DNA of 64,000 nucleotides from Lachnospiraceae bacterium. GTDB lineage: Bacteria > Bacillota > Clostridia > Lachnospirales > Lachnospiraceae. Shown here in pieces: positions 1 to 9,418 of this stretch. The notes under the pieces are model-generated. The model did no database searches, was not told the DNA's origin, and worked only from the letters and a program-made list of their open reading frames with translations. Every line of letters starts with the position of its first letter. Position 1 is the first letter of the stretch. The stretch lies in the NCBI GenBank assembly GCA_021200995.1, contig JAJQFS010000090.1, forward strand, positions 1 through 64,000, written 5' to 3'. Position numbers and translations under genes: made by a program.

Positions 1-1190
1 ATCAGGTGCAGGGCACGCTTCATGGCCATCACAGTCGTGTATTCATCCACGCCCTTCTCGTATCTGGCGCTGGAATCGGAGCGCTTGCCCAGGGCGCGGG
101 AGGTCTTGCGGATATTATCTCTGGCAAATTTGGCCGCCTCAAACATGACGGTCGCGGTAGTATCGCGGATCTCGGAATTTAAGCCGCCCATGACGCCGCC
201 TAAAGCCACGGCCTTCACGCCGTCACAGATCACCAGGTTGTTAGGATTGAGCTCATAGGTCTGCTCATCCAGAGTCACAATGGTCTCATTTTCCTTCGCT
301 CTTCTGACGCAGATGGCATTGCCCTCCAGGTACGCACCGTCAAAGGCATGCATGGGCTGGCCCAATTCCATCAGAATATAGTTTGTAATATCGACCACGT
401 TGGAAATGGACTGTAAGCCCACGAGGGCCAGACGTCTCTTCATCCAGGCCGGGGACTCGCCGATTGTCACGTCATAGACCCAGTGCGCAATATAACGGGG
501 GCAGATGTCCGGTGCTTCCACCGTCACCTGGAAGCCTTCCTGCACCGCGTCGGTAGGATGATAGTCGAGGGCAGGCTCCTTTAATGGCTTTTCCAGCACC
601 GCGGCCACTTCTCTGGCCATGCCGAAAATGCTCTGGCAGTCGGCGCGGTTGGCGGTGATGCCCACATCAAAAATCCAGTCATCCAGGCCCACGAGCGGCT
701 TCACATCCGCGCCCACAGGAGCGTCGTTCGGCAGCACCAGAAGGCCAAAATAGTCCGCGCCCGGATACAGATCCTCGGTCAGGCCCAGCTCCACGCCGGA
801 GCAGAGCATGCCATTGGACTCATAGCCGCGCAGCTTTCCTGCTTTGATGGTGGCCACACCCTCCACGGTCTTATGGTCCTTTGCCGTAGCGTATACGGTC
901 GCGCCGGGCAGAGCCAGCGGATATTTGCCGCCCGCGTGCACATTGTCCGCGCCACAGCAGACCTGCATGGTGCCGTGCTCACCGGCGTTTACCTGGCAGA
1001 CGCTCAAATGTGTGTCGGGGATGGGCTCGCAGCTCTCCACCAGGCCGACGACCACATTAGTGATATCCTTGCCGAGTTCTGTTTTTTCTTCTACTTCAAA
1101 GCCGCAGGAGAAGAGTTTCTCTTCGAGCTGCTGCGGGGTAACGTCGTCTATGTCTACATATTCTCTTAACCAGCTTAAGGGTAGTAACAT
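1..1190 (-). CDS. pheT: Phenylalanyl-tRNA synthetase beta subunit (N-terminal part)
   Basis: Beta chain of the PheST heterotetramer that charges tRNA-Phe in the cytoplasm. About 396 N-terminal codons are present and the rest lies beyond the left edge. The protein opens MLLPLSWLREYVDID and continues with a tRNA-binding OB-fold (about residues 40-150, containing CCGADNVHAGGKYPLALPGA) and the B3/B4 region. The ATG at 1190 has a GGAGG at about 1198-1202. pheS lies 177 bp upstream on the same strand, so both genes probably share the T-box leader. The gap between them holds an inverted repeat. Family assignment is firm. Confidence 0.96.
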   Translation of the reverse strand, partial: MLLPLSWLREYVDIDDVTPQQLEEKLFSCGFEVEEKTELGKDITNVVVGLVESCEPIPDTHLSVCQVNAGEHGTMQVCCGADNVHAGGKYPLALPGATVYATAKDHKTVEGVATIKAGKLRGYESNGMLCSGVELGLTEDLYPGADYFGLLVLPNDAPVGADVKPLVGLDDWIFDVGITANRADCQSIFGMAREVAAVLEKPLKEPALDYHPTDAVQEGFQVTVEAPDICPRYIAHWVYDVTIGESPAWMKRRLALVGLQSISNVVDITNYILMELGQPMHAFDGAYLEGNAICVRRAKENETIVTLDEQTYELNPNNLVICDGVKAVALGGVMGGLNSEIRDTTATVMFEAAKFARDNIRKTSRALGKRSDSSARYEKGVDEYTTVMAMKRALHL

Positions 1191-1242
1191 GTGAAAACCT
1201 CCGATTGTCTGTTTACTTGTTATATAGCTGTGTCCGGGCCTG

Positions 1243-1303
1243 CCCGAAATAAAAGGACGGCTCGTCGCTCATCGCAAAGACTCGCCTTACCTTTTATTTC
1301 GGG
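1243..1303. repeat. Inverted repeat between pheS and pheT
   Basis: A perfect 14-bp inverted repeat (CCCGAAATAAAAGG at 1243-1256 and its complement at 1290-1303) encloses 33 bp. A further GGG/CCC pairing lies outside a small internal loop. No T-run follows directly on the minus strand, so it is not a classic terminator. It could be an RNA processing or stabilising hairpin in the pheST transcript, or a small repeated element. Confidence 0.7.
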
Positions 1304-1367
1304 AGACCCTGCTTACTCAGCGAAATGATACGAATGCTCTATTGAAATTAACCGCCTACATTGTCAC

Positions 1368-2414
1368 TTACTTATCATCAATCTGTTTTAACGCGCGCAG
1401 GTCAGATTCGAACAGTGTTTTGATATTATTAATGCCGTATTTGAGCATGGCGGTGCGCTCCAGGCCGATGCCGAAGGCAAGGCCGCTGTATTTCTCGGAG
1501 TCGATGCTGCAGTTTTCCAGCACTTTTTTATTCACGATGCCGGCGCCAAGAATCTCGATCCAGCCGGTACCCTTGCAGAGTCTGCAGCCCTTGCCGCCGC
1601 ATTCAAAACAGCTGACGTCCACTTCCACGGAAGGCTCCGTGAACGGGAAGTAGGAGGGGCGCAGGCGGGTATAGGTGCCTTCGCCGTAAATTTTCTGTAC
1701 AAACAGGTCCAGCATGCCCTGAAGGTCGCTTAAGGTGATATGCTCGTCCACCACCAGACCCTCCATCTGGCCGAACATCGGAGAGTGGGTGGAGTCATCG
1801 TCGGAACGGAAGACGCGGCCCGGAGACAGAATCTTAATCGGAGGCTTTTTATTCTCCATAACGTGAATCTGGCCTGCGGAGGTCTGGGTGCGCAGCAGAA
1901 ATTCCGGGGAGAGGTAGAAGGTATCCTGCATGTCTCTGGCCGGATGGTCCTGCGGCGTGTTGAGCGCCGTGAAATTATAGTAGTCGTTCTCGACCTCAGT
2001 GCCCTCATACACTTCAAAGCCCATGCCCGCGAACACGTCGATCAGCTGCTCGATGATCTGTGTAATGGGGTGAAGGTTGCCGGTTTCGGTTTCGACCGCC
2101 GGCATGGTCACGTCGATCTTTTCCTTCTCGTAGCGGCGCTTTAACTCCGCCTCCTTTAACTTCACATCCATCTCGTCAAAGACCTGCACGGCCCATTCTT
2201 TCAGCTCATTGACCGCCTTGCCGTAGTCAGCGCGCTGCTCTTTGGGGATGTTTTTTATCTCCTTCATCAGCTGGCCAATCTCACCGGCTTTAGAGTCAAG
2301 GAAACTCTTTTTGAACTCGTAAACCGCTCTGGAGCTGTCGAGCTTCTCTGCGCCGTCCTGGATTTTCTGTTTGATGGTGGCGATGTTTTCCGCCAGTCTG
2401 TTTGCCTCCTGCAT
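1368..2414 (-). CDS. pheS: Phenylalanyl-tRNA synthetase alpha subunit
   Basis: Catalytic class II subunit of PheST. At 348 residues it has the usual family length. The N-terminal 90 or so residues form the coiled-coil tRNA-binding arm. The catalytic domain carries the [13 protein letters not shown] segment and the Cys-rich loop [14 protein letters not shown], followed by EILGAG. The reading frame stays open upstream into the T-box leader, but the ATG at 2414 gives the right length and has GGAGA just before it, so the longer form is rejected. Expression should respond to uncharged tRNA-Phe through the leader. Confidence 0.97.
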   Translation of the reverse strand: MQEANRLAENIATIKQKIQDGAEKLDSSRAVYEFKKSFLDSKAGEIGQLMKEIKNIPKEQRADYGKAVNELKEWAVQVFDEMDVKLKEAELKRRYEKEKIDVTMPAVETETGNLHPITQIIEQLIDVFAGMGFEVYEGTEVENDYYNFTALNTPQDHPARDMQDTFYLSPEFLLRTQTSAGQIHVMENKKPPIKILSPGRVFRSDDDSTHSPMFGQMEGLVVDEHITLSDLQGMLDLFVQKIYGEGTYTRLRPSYFPFTEPSVEVDVSCFECGGKGCRLCKGTGWIEILGAGIVNKKVLENCSIDSEKYSGLAFGIGLERTAMLKYGINNIKTLFESDLRALKQIDDK

Positions 2415-2546
2415 AATCGTCTCCTGCTTTCTTTTATAATAAATAAAAGTCAGGTTCTCTAACATCCAATCATCTGTGCAAATACACCCGAAGGGCGTGC
2501 CTTGTGCATATTTGCCCATCTGATTGTCTATTGAGAACACTTTTAT

Positions 2547-2805
2547 AATAAAAACGCCCCATATCCAAAAAGGATATGGGACGAGTAAACCCGCGGTACC
2601 ACCCATGTTCGGATATGCATGTACAATATCCGCACTTCATCCGCCTTAATGCGGCGGTCACATCCGCTTAACGCGCTGTCACACGCTTTTCACGGAAAAC
2701 TCCCATGCTGAAATTCACCGACTACAGGCCGCCCGCGCTCACAGCTGGTAACGCCGACTCTCTGTGGACCTTTTACAAGTCAGTTACTGACACATGTTCT
2801 CAGTC
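2547..2805 (-). promoter_or_regulatory. T-box leader (tRNA-Phe-sensing) of pheST
   Basis: On the minus strand the leader shows an AGAGAG-type Stem I motif (near 2755-2762), a GTGAATTTCAGC segment with a TTC codon (2712-2710) fitting a Phe specifier, and the diagnostic T-box sequence GGGTGGTACCGCGGG (about 2605-2591). It ends in a terminator hairpin (arms 2557-2566 and 2572-2581) followed by a T-rich tract. T-box leaders upstream of aminoacyl-tRNA synthetase genes antiterminate when uncharged cognate tRNA binds. The specifier assignment is by position and codon only. Confidence 0.93.
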
Positions 2806-2811
2806 CTGTCC

Positions 2812-2840
2812 ATCTTAACGCAGGCTTTGAGAAAAGTCAA
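2812..2840 (-). promoter_or_regulatory. Promoter of the pheST T-box transcript
   Basis: Minus-strand TTGACT (2840-2835), a 17-bp spacer and TAAGAT (2817-2812) form a good sigma-A promoter directly ahead of the T-box leader. Confidence 0.75.
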
Positions 2841-2872
2841 GCGGGAGTTTGAACCGCTCTGCTGCCAGAAGG

Positions 2873-3811
2873 CTATATTCCAAACTCTGTATAAAGCTTC
2901 TTCCTGTACTCCTCACTGCTGGCCGCCTTCATCACATCTCCTGCCCTGCCGACTGCATTCAGCCTTTGGATCAGCTCAGCCATGCGCTGCTCCCCTTGGC
3001 CAATTCCTCTCTCCAAAATCCCCTGACTCAGATTACACATTTCCTTCAGCTCCTTTCCAAATTCAGTTCGCACATTCATATGATACTCATTCTCCAGGAT
3101 GCTTATTCGCTCCTCCCAGCTTAATCCAACGCTGAATAATGCAGACAACAGCCGGTGAAGTTCATAGCCTGCCCTGGGCTGCGGGACTTCATTCGGTACA
3201 CCCAGAAGCACGATATTCAGAAGATCCAGATTTCCTCTCCAACGGCGCTTCCCCAGAAACGACTCATCCGTGAGATGTATGTAGTTCCATGAACATTCCT
3301 TCATATTCATGCAGATCCACACGCTGTATACCTGTTTCAGGTCATTAAAATGATCCCCTGTAAAATCACGTTCCTTTTGGGAGGAAATCTGCCTGCTCAC
3401 ATAAAAGATTGCCCTGTTCAAAATGTGATACGCTGAAGGTTCATCCGTCTGCGCTTCCAGATTCACGATGATCCGCGAAAGCCCGTCCCTCAGCCTGGCG
3501 TAAAACAGAATATCAAAGACCGCCACTCCTTCGCCTATCTCCTGTTGAACGGTATTGAGCCCCACGATCTGGTTTCCTTGCTTCGTCTGCTCCGAATTTG
3601 TCAGACCAGGGGCAAACGGAACATCCCCTACATGAATCTCTCCCTCGATAAAACGCTCTGCCTCCTTCGGATCCATCCCTCTGAATTCATCTACTACTGT
3701 CGTCAGAATACAGGCTAAAACGCATTTCTGTGACAGTAGTCTTTTCGCATAAGTATCGTACTGTGTTTTCTCATTCGCGGAAGTTAATATAAGATTTAGC
3801 TCCGCGTCCAA
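2873..3811 (-). CDS. Rpn/PD-(D/E)XK nuclease family protein
   Basis: A 312-residue member of the recombination-promoting nuclease/YhgA-like group, often annotated as 'PD-(D/E)XK nuclease family transposase'. The nuclease core is visible as FDILFYAR (about residues 98-105) followed by a strand with NLEAQ, matching the D...ExQ catalytic pattern. The C-terminal region is helical and charged. The start is a TTG at 3811 with AAGGAGG upstream. These genes are usually present in several copies per genome and their natural role is poorly known. It stands alone between pheST and the SPFH operon. Activity is not shown by the sequence. Confidence 0.8.
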   Translation of the reverse strand: MDAELNLILTSANEKTQYDTYAKRLLSQKCVLACILTTVVDEFRGMDPKEAERFIEGEIHVGDVPFAPGLTNSEQTKQGNQIVGLNTVQQEIGEGVAVFDILFYARLRDGLSRIIVNLEAQTDEPSAYHILNRAIFYVSRQISSQKERDFTGDHFNDLKQVYSVWICMNMKECSWNYIHLTDESFLGKRRWRGNLDLLNIVLLGVPNEVPQPRAGYELHRLLSALFSVGLSWEERISILENEYHMNVRTEFGKELKEMCNLSQGILERGIGQGEQRMAELIQRLNAVGRAGDVMKAASSEEYRKKLYTEFGI

Positions 3812-3953
3812 TGATTGGCCTCCTTCTATAATTAGTGACCGGTTCTTCAGCCCTGTAGAAAGAATACCACAAATCGCTGTAAAGCGGGGACTATATATCG
3901 ACTATTCTGTAAAATTTTTATTAAATTTGTCGAATCAGGCAACCAAAGTCATC

Positions 3954-4157
3954 TTATTCAATCTCAAACTTCGGCGGCTCATCCAGGTCGTGCGGCACCG
4001 GGGCGCCGTTTTTTTTGCGCTGGCGCACGCACTCCGTGAGGAGGTATTCAATCTGACCGTTGACCGAGCGGAAGTCGTCCTCCGCCCAGGCAGCGATCGC
4101 ATCATAAAGTTTTGCCGACAGGCGCAGCGGCACCTGCTTTTTTCCGTTATCCGCCAT
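3954..4157 (-). CDS. Small ribbon-helix-helix (Arc-like) protein
   Basis: A 67-residue protein whose start [18 protein letters not shown] looks like the beta strand and first helix of an Arc/MetJ-type DNA-binding fold, followed by a second helix ([17 protein letters not shown]). The tail is proline- and acid-rich. Its ATG lies one base after the stop of the upstream SPFH gene, so the two are co-transcribed. The family dimerises and binds palindromic operators; a 23-bp palindrome sits in the operon promoter, which suggests autoregulation (inference). Confidence 0.8.
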   Translation of the reverse strand: MADNGKKQVPLRLSAKLYDAIAAWAEDDFRSVNGQIEYLLTECVRQRKKNGAPVPHDLDEPPKFEIE

Positions 4158-4158
4158 A

Positions 4159-5199
4159 TCAGTACAAGCTTCCTGAATTTACAATGGGCTGCGCGTCCCG
4201 GTTGCCGCACAGCACAACCAGCAGGTTGGAAACCATGGCCGCCTTGCGCTCCTCGTCCAGCACAACCGTCTGCTTCTCATTTAAGCGCTCCAGCGCCATC
4301 TCCACCATGCCTACTGCGCCGTCCACAATCATCTTGCGCGCGTCAATGATGGCCGAGGCCTGCTGACGCTGCAGCATCACTGCCGCGATCTCCGGCGCGT
4401 AGGCCAGATAAGTAATCCGGGCCTCAATCACCTCCAGACCGGCTTCCTGCACCTTGCTCTGAATCTCGTCCCGGATGCGCTGCGCCACGATATCACTGGA
4501 GCCGCGCAGACTTCCTTCATCGGCGATTCCATCCCCGGTGGTGTCGATATTCTCCGCCACGTCGTAAGGATAGAGGCGGACGATATTGCGCAGCGCGCTG
4601 TCACACTGCAAGGACAGATACTCTTTGTAATTATCCACATTGAAGACTGCCTTCGCCGTGTCCGTCACTCTCCACATCACCGCGATGGCGATTTCCACCG
4701 GGTTGCCTAAAGTGTCATTGATCTTCTGGCGGTTGTTGTTTAAGGTCATGATTTTCAGGGAAACCTTTTTGCTGCCCGCATCGCTGCCGATATTCAGCTG
4801 CAGGCCGTTATCCGCCTGATTTAAAATTGCCATGGGGCCTGAGTGATCCACATCGCCGCTCTGCTTTAAGCGGGTTTTTGCCGCCGGGTTGACACTGACG
4901 CAGAACGGGTTGACGAAATAAAAGCCTGCGTCCCGGATGGTGCCCACATAATTGCCGAACAAGGTCAGCACCATGGCCTCCTGGGGTTTTAAGACCTTCA
5001 GCCCCAGGAAGGGAATCCATCCCAGGCACAGATACACGATCCCCACCACCATGAGGACAACCTCCGCCGCTCCCCACATTTCATCGGCAATCCGTATGCC
5101 GGCAGCGACCACGAGCGCGATTGCCGCGGCATACAGGACAATGAACAGCAGCATACAGGCCATCCCGTTTTTCCGATTGTTCAATACCTTTTCTTTCAT
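4159..5199 (-). CDS. SPFH/band-7 domain membrane protein
   Basis: A 346-residue protein with two N-terminal membrane segments (about residues 13-37 and 45-67), then an SPFH/prohibitin domain ([21 protein letters not shown]) and a long helical region ending in [31 protein letters not shown] proteins form large membrane-associated assemblies that organise other membrane proteins. Linkage to a small ribbon-helix-helix gene is a recurrent arrangement in Gram-positive anaerobes. Function in this organism is unknown. The ATG at 5199 follows a GAGAGGAGA-type binding site. Confidence 0.88.
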   Translation of the reverse strand: MKEKVLNNRKNGMACMLLFIVLYAAAIALVVAAGIRIADEMWGAAEVVLMVVGIVYLCLGWIPFLGLKVLKPQEAMVLTLFGNYVGTIRDAGFYFVNPFCVSVNPAAKTRLKQSGDVDHSGPMAILNQADNGLQLNIGSDAGSKKVSLKIMTLNNNRQKINDTLGNPVEIAIAVMWRVTDTAKAVFNVDNYKEYLSLQCDSALRNIVRLYPYDVAENIDTTGDGIADEGSLRGSSDIVAQRIRDEIQSKVQEAGLEVIEARITYLAYAPEIAAVMLQRQQASAIIDARKMIVDGAVGMVEMALERLNEKQTVVLDEERKAAMVSNLLVVLCGNRDAQPIVNSGSLY

Positions 5200-5256
5200 G
5201 ATTCATTTTCTCCTCTCTCATTCGCTGTGGCACAGGGCCTCCGCGTTTTGTTTCTT

Positions 5257-5286
5257 TATGATATCAATTTGATATCATAATGTCAA
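5257..5286 (-). promoter_or_regulatory. Promoter with 23-bp palindromic operator of the SPFH operon
   Basis: A perfect consensus -35 TTGACA (5286-5281), a 17-bp spacer and -10 TATCAT (5263-5258). The spacer and -10 are occupied by a perfect palindrome, TATGATATCAA-T-TTGATATCATA (5257-5279). A repressor bound there would block RNA polymerase. The ribbon-helix-helix protein of the same operon is the obvious candidate (inference). Confidence 0.85.
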
Positions 5287-5352
5287 GAGGAGAGAGGTAA
5301 AAATCATGTAAGTTCATGGCATATGACCCTGGGGATCACAACAGCATGTCCA

Positions 5353-7161
5353 TCATTCGTTCAGTTCATCCGTCAGCCTGCAGATCTCATCAATATAGCC
5401 CCCGATCGTATCAATCGTATCCAGAAGCGATTTATCGGTAGTGATGTCGATTTTGGCGAGCGCCGCCAGCTCCACCGGCGTAAGCGTTCCGCCCGCGGCC
5501 AGCACCTTTTTCCAGTCCTCGATAGCCTCCTGACCCTCGGTCTCAATGCGCCTGCACATCTGGGTGGCGACGGTCAGACCAGCGCTGTAAGTGTAGGAAT
5601 ACAGACCCATATAATAATGGGGCTGGCGCATCCAGGTGAGCTCCGCGCCCTCTGTCAGCTCGACGGCGTCGCCCCAGAACTGATGCAGCGTATCCTTCAT
5701 AATGCCGCTTAAGGTCTCAGCCTGCATGGTGCGGCCTTCCTCCACCTGGCGGTAAACCTCTCTCTGATAAGCGGCCTCCAGCAGATGCGTCACAAAATTA
5801 TGATAGTAGGTGTTGCTGACCATATTGGAAAGAACAAAGCGGCGGAACCGCGGATCTTCATTGGTTTTGAGCAGATAATGCGCCAGCAGCAGCTCGTTCA
5901 TCGTGGAAGGAGCCTCCACAAAATAGGTAGATACATTAGTATCAAAAATGGACTGTGCTTTATTACAGAGACGGAAGTGCCCCGCGTGGCCCAGCTCGTG
6001 CGCCAGGGTAAAAACATCGGACATCCGCTCATTCCAGCTCAGCAAAATAAAGGAATTCTTTCCGTAGGGGCTGGCGCAGAAGCCTCCTGTGGACTTGCCC
6101 TGATTCTGCGCGAAATCAACCCACCGCTCCTCGTAGGCGGTCTGGATCATCTTTACATAGTCGTCGCCCATGATGGCCAGGCCCTTTTCGATATATTCCC
6201 TCGATCCCTCGATGGTAACGGACGGGTTGTACTCCGGATCCACCGGCAGCTTCAGATCCGCGTAGGTCATTTTGTCCAGCTTGTGGATTTTCTGAAGAAG
6301 CTTCGCGTACTTGCGCATATGCGGCGCCAGCTTTTTCATGATGAGGTCGATCTGACGGTCATACATGTCGCGCGTCACCTTCTGGTCAAACAACAGGTAA
6401 TCATAAACGTTGTCAAAGCCCTTCAGACCGGCCATGATCTTTTCCTGCTGTACGGTCGTGTTGTAGGCGGCCGCGGTCACATTTTCGTATTCGCGGATCT
6501 TTTTGGAGAAAGCCGCAAAGGCCGCGCGGCGCACCGCGGTATTTTCATCGTACTCGTAATTATCCTCAAAAAGAGAATAGCTTAAAGGATGCTCCTCCCC
6601 GTCCGCCTCAAAGGAAGGGAAGCGCATGTCCGCCAGCTTGGCCGCGTTATAGATTTCATAAGGACTGTTTAACGTCTGGGAAACCGCGCTGAGCACACGT
6701 TCCGCTTCCGGATGCAGGCGGTGCGGTTTCCCCCGCAGGACATCGCCCAGATACCCTTTGTTCGCCTTAGAGGCATCCATGGCATTCTTAAGAATTTCCT
6801 CCGGCAATTCGGCAATTTCACTGTCGATAAAGCTCAAATCGCTCTGTATCTGTGAAAAGAGGCGGCTGATCTGTCCCGCCTGATCCTGCACCTTCGCATC
6901 GTAATAATCCACGGAAGCCGCCAGACTGACATAATGCTCCGCAAGACCCATCTTCTCTTCAAGCGTACGCAGCGCGTCCAGGCAGTCGTTGACCGCCTGG
7001 GATGTCGTCATCTGTCCTTTGTATACGCAGACAATCTCCTTTGCCAGCTTTTTGATTTCCTCCACATCCGCCTTGAATTCTTTCTCTGTCTTATAAATTA
7101 AGGATAAGTCCCAGGTTTCCTCCACCGGGACTTCCTGGCGGGATAATAATTTCTTTGCCAT
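5353..7161 (-). CDS. pepF: Oligoendopeptidase F (M3B metallopeptidase)
   Basis: A cytoplasmic zinc peptidase cleaving short oligopeptides. At 602 residues it has the family's usual length. The zinc motif HELGHAGH is at about residue 388, with the downstream glutamate helix (FVEAPSTMNELLL) as in M3B enzymes. The N-terminal half is the helical M3 fold. The ATG at 7161 has AGGAGG about 12 bases upstream. It appears monocistronic, with an inverted-repeat element just upstream. Confidence 0.95.
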   Translation of the reverse strand: MAKKLLSRQEVPVEETWDLSLIYKTEKEFKADVEEIKKLAKEIVCVYKGQMTTSQAVNDCLDALRTLEEKMGLAEHYVSLAASVDYYDAKVQDQAGQISRLFSQIQSDLSFIDSEIAELPEEILKNAMDASKANKGYLGDVLRGKPHRLHPEAERVLSAVSQTLNSPYEIYNAAKLADMRFPSFEADGEEHPLSYSLFEDNYEYDENTAVRRAAFAAFSKKIREYENVTAAAYNTTVQQEKIMAGLKGFDNVYDYLLFDQKVTRDMYDRQIDLIMKKLAPHMRKYAKLLQKIHKLDKMTYADLKLPVDPEYNPSVTIEGSREYIEKGLAIMGDDYVKMIQTAYEERWVDFAQNQGKSTGGFCASPYGKNSFILLSWNERMSDVFTLAHELGHAGHFRLCNKAQSIFDTNVSTYFVEAPSTMNELLLAHYLLKTNEDPRFRRFVLSNMVSNTYYHNFVTHLLEAAYQREVYRQVEEGRTMQAETLSGIMKDTLHQFWGDAVELTEGAELTWMRQPHYYMGLYSYTYSAGLTVATQMCRRIETEGQEAIEDWKKVLAAGGTLTPVELAALAKIDITTDKSLLDTIDTIGGYIDEICRLTDELNE

Positions 7162-7194
7162 ACTTTATTCATGCCTCCTTCGTGACAAAACAGA

Positions 7195-7331
7195 TCAGGT
7201 ACAGCATATTAAGAAGGATGATCATTCCTGAACCGACATGTCCGTTTCGCGGACACCTGACGCCGTCAACCGCTAAGACGCGCTGACTCGCTTGCGCTCA
7301 TGATATCAAGTAATAAATCTGCTGTACCTGA
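7195..7331. repeat. Intergenic element bounded by 12-bp inverted repeats
   Basis: TCAGGTACAGCA (7195-7206) is exactly complementary to 7320-7331, enclosing 113 bp without an obvious gene. Inside is a small hairpin (TGTCCG/CGGACA near 7240-7256). It lies between pepF and the U32 gene. It could be a MITE-like insertion or a folded leader of pepF. Confidence 0.6.
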
Positions 7332-7426
7332 CACAAATTGCTTATTCAGTTGTATTATACACCTGGAGGCTGATTTTATTCAATCCCCGGTCACTTCAGA
7401 TTATGATGCTTCGCCAGCTTTTTCCG

Positions 7427-8758
7427 TCAATTATCGTTTGTTTTCTCCTGGTCGTTCTTCAAAATGGCAATCTTTTGCATCCGCAGCACATCCCCTGCCT
7501 GTGCCTCCCCTGCCAGATCCAGCCAGATCGTCTCACCGGCGTGCGGACAGCTTTCCACAGCCTCCATGTTACCGTTGTACATGGCGCGTACTGTGACGCG
7601 AATATTCCGCCCGTCCGGTTTCATGATTTCGATGGAATCGCCTGCCGCGAACTTATTTTTCTGCGTGATGCGGGCCAGGGTGTTTTTCGTCTCTTCAGTG
7701 TTACCGGGATACAGGCGTGTCTCTGCATTGCTGTCGGAACACGGATGATTTCCCGTCTCTTCCACACTGCCCAGATAAACGTAATCGTTGATGTATGTGC
7801 TGCTGTCATAAATCTGCGTCTCTGCGGAAGGCTTCCCGAAGAAAAAGCCCGTGGTATACTGGCGGTGCGTGCACTTTCGCACCTCGGCCTCATACCAGTC
7901 GCGGTTTGACTCATACAGCGCCGGGTCCGTGAAATAATCGTCGATCGCCCTGCGGTAGGCTCTGGTCACTGTGGCCACATAGAGGGCGGTCTTCATACGG
8001 CCCTCAATCTTAAAGGAATCGATGCCGGCCTCACACAACTCCGGAATATGGCCGATCATACACAGATCTTTTGAATTAAAAATATACGTGCCCCGCTCAT
8101 TTTCCTCCACCGGAAAATATTCTCCCGGACGCTTCTCCTCCATCAGGGTATAATTCCAGCGGCAGGGATGCGTGCAGGAGCCCTGATTGGCGTCCCGCCC
8201 TGTCAGAAAGGCGGACAGAAGGCAGCGTCCGGAGTAGGAAATGCACATTGCGCCGTGGACAAAGGTCTCGATCTCCATCTGACACGGAATCTGCGCCCGG
8301 ACTTCCTTCAGTTCGTCTAAGGAAAGCTCCCTGGCGCTGACGGCCCGCTTCGCCCCCAGCTCCTGCCAGAAGCGGTAAGTCTCATAGTTGGTATTATTGG
8401 CCTGCGTGGAAATATGAATGTCAATTTCAGGACAGACCCTGCGGGCGATGGTAAACATCCCCGGATCTGAAATAATCAAAGCGTCCGGCCCGATTGCCTT
8501 TAACTCCTGAAAATAAGCCTCCGCCGCGGCAAGATCGCGGTTATGCGCCAGAATATTGGCCGTCACATAGACCTTCACACCGTGCGCGTGCGCGAAAGCG
8601 ATGCCCTCCCGCATCTCATCAGGGGAAAAGTTCTGCGCTCCAGCCCGCAGGCCGAAGGCGTCCCCGCCGATGTAAACCGCGTCCGCGCCGTAGCGGACGG
8701 CGGTTTTTAAGACAGGGAGACTTCCCGCGGGGGCCAGTAATTCGGGTTTTCTTGTCAC
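7427..8758 (-). CDS. U32 family protein, probable tRNA U34 hydroxylation factor (TrhP-like)
   Basis: A 443-residue U32 'peptidase' family protein. The N-terminal TIM-barrel-like domain begins KPELLAPAGSLPVLKTAV. A cysteine set typical of the iron-sulfur U32 proteins appears around residues 165-205 (AMCISYSGRC and GSCTHPCRW). In Bacillus the homologues beside trmR make 5-hydroxyuridine at tRNA position 34 from prephenate. Here it starts with GTG overlapping the trmR stop (GTGA), so the two are translationally coupled and the same role is likely. Protease activity is doubtful for this family. Only one U32 gene is seen where Bacillus has two. Confidence 0.85.
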   Translation of the reverse strand: MTRKPELLAPAGSLPVLKTAVRYGADAVYIGGDAFGLRAGAQNFSPDEMREGIAFAHAHGVKVYVTANILAHNRDLAAAEAYFQELKAIGPDALIISDPGMFTIARRVCPEIDIHISTQANNTNYETYRFWQELGAKRAVSARELSLDELKEVRAQIPCQMEIETFVHGAMCISYSGRCLLSAFLTGRDANQGSCTHPCRWNYTLMEEKRPGEYFPVEENERGTYIFNSKDLCMIGHIPELCEAGIDSFKIEGRMKTALYVATVTRAYRRAIDDYFTDPALYESNRDWYEAEVRKCTHRQYTTGFFFGKPSAETQIYDSSTYINDYVYLGSVEETGNHPCSDSNAETRLYPGNTEETKNTLARITQKNKFAAGDSIEIMKPDGRNIRVTVRAMYNGNMEAVESCPHAGETIWLDLAGEAQAGDVLRMQKIAILKNDQEKTNDN

Positions 8759-9408
8759 AAAAACACCCCTTTCTTCACGCTCAGCGTCACGCCGTCCCCC
8801 ACGGGCAGAATCACCGTCTCAAACGTCTCATCGTGCGTCAGCGCAAACAAATATTCCCGCATCCGGCTGTGGATGGTGCGGTTGCGCCGCTCCACGGCGA
8901 AGCGGGACTCCAGAATCTCTCCATCCTGCATGATATTATCTGAAATCAGAAGACCACCCGCGGACAACAGCCGCTTTACCTCAGGCAGGAAATGAATGTA
9001 CTGCCCCTTGGCCGCGTCCATGAAAATCAGATCATAGGGACCGGTCAGCGTCGGCAGAATCTTCGCCGCGTCGCCTGCAAGCAGTGTGATTTTCTCCTCA
9101 TAGCCTGCGGCTTTGAAATTCTTAAGCGCTTTCGGGATTCGTTTTTCATAATTCTCAATCGTCGTGATCCGACAGTCCGCTGGTGTATGTTCCGCCATCA
9201 AAATCGCGGAGAACCCGACGGCGGTTCCTACCTCCAGAATGGAGACAGGCTTTGTAAGCGTTGTCAGAAACCGAAGCAGGCTCTGCATATCCGGCCGGAT
9301 GATAGGGATTTCCTCCGATCTGGCCTCCTGTTCCAGTTCCGTCAAAAAAAGGCTGTTGCCTTTATCCATGGATCGAATAAAGGCAAGCATCCTCTCATCA
9401 AGAATCAT
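8755..9408 (-). CDS. trmR: tRNA 5-hydroxyuridine methyltransferase (YrrM/TrmR-like)
   Basis: A class I SAM-dependent O-methyltransferase of the YrrM family. The SAM-binding motif is ILEVGTAVGFSAILMA, followed by the metal-binding region LIFMDAAKGQYIHFL and GGLLISDNI. In Bacillus this enzyme methylates ho5U34 to mo5U34. The frame is open further upstream, but the ATG at 9408 has GAGGAA before it and gives a normal length of 217 residues. It lies 10 bp after the MltG-like gene and overlaps the U32 gene, so the three form an operon. Confidence 0.88.
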   Translation of the reverse strand: MILDERMLAFIRSMDKGNSLFLTELEQEARSEEIPIIRPDMQSLLRFLTTLTKPVSILEVGTAVGFSAILMAEHTPADCRITTIENYEKRIPKALKNFKAAGYEEKITLLAGDAAKILPTLTGPYDLIFMDAAKGQYIHFLPEVKRLLSAGGLLISDNIMQDGEILESRFAVERRNRTIHSRMREYLFALTHDETFETVILPVGDGVTLSVKKGVFL

Positions 9409-9418
9409 ATTCTGTTCC

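Noticed and set aside
1368..2606. Longer PheS start
   Set aside because: The extra 64 residues are the T-box leader read through; the ATG at 2414 has the proper binding site and length.
2873..3811. Active transposable element
   Set aside because: Although such proteins are sometimes named transposases, no terminal inverted repeats or target duplication were seen around the gene.
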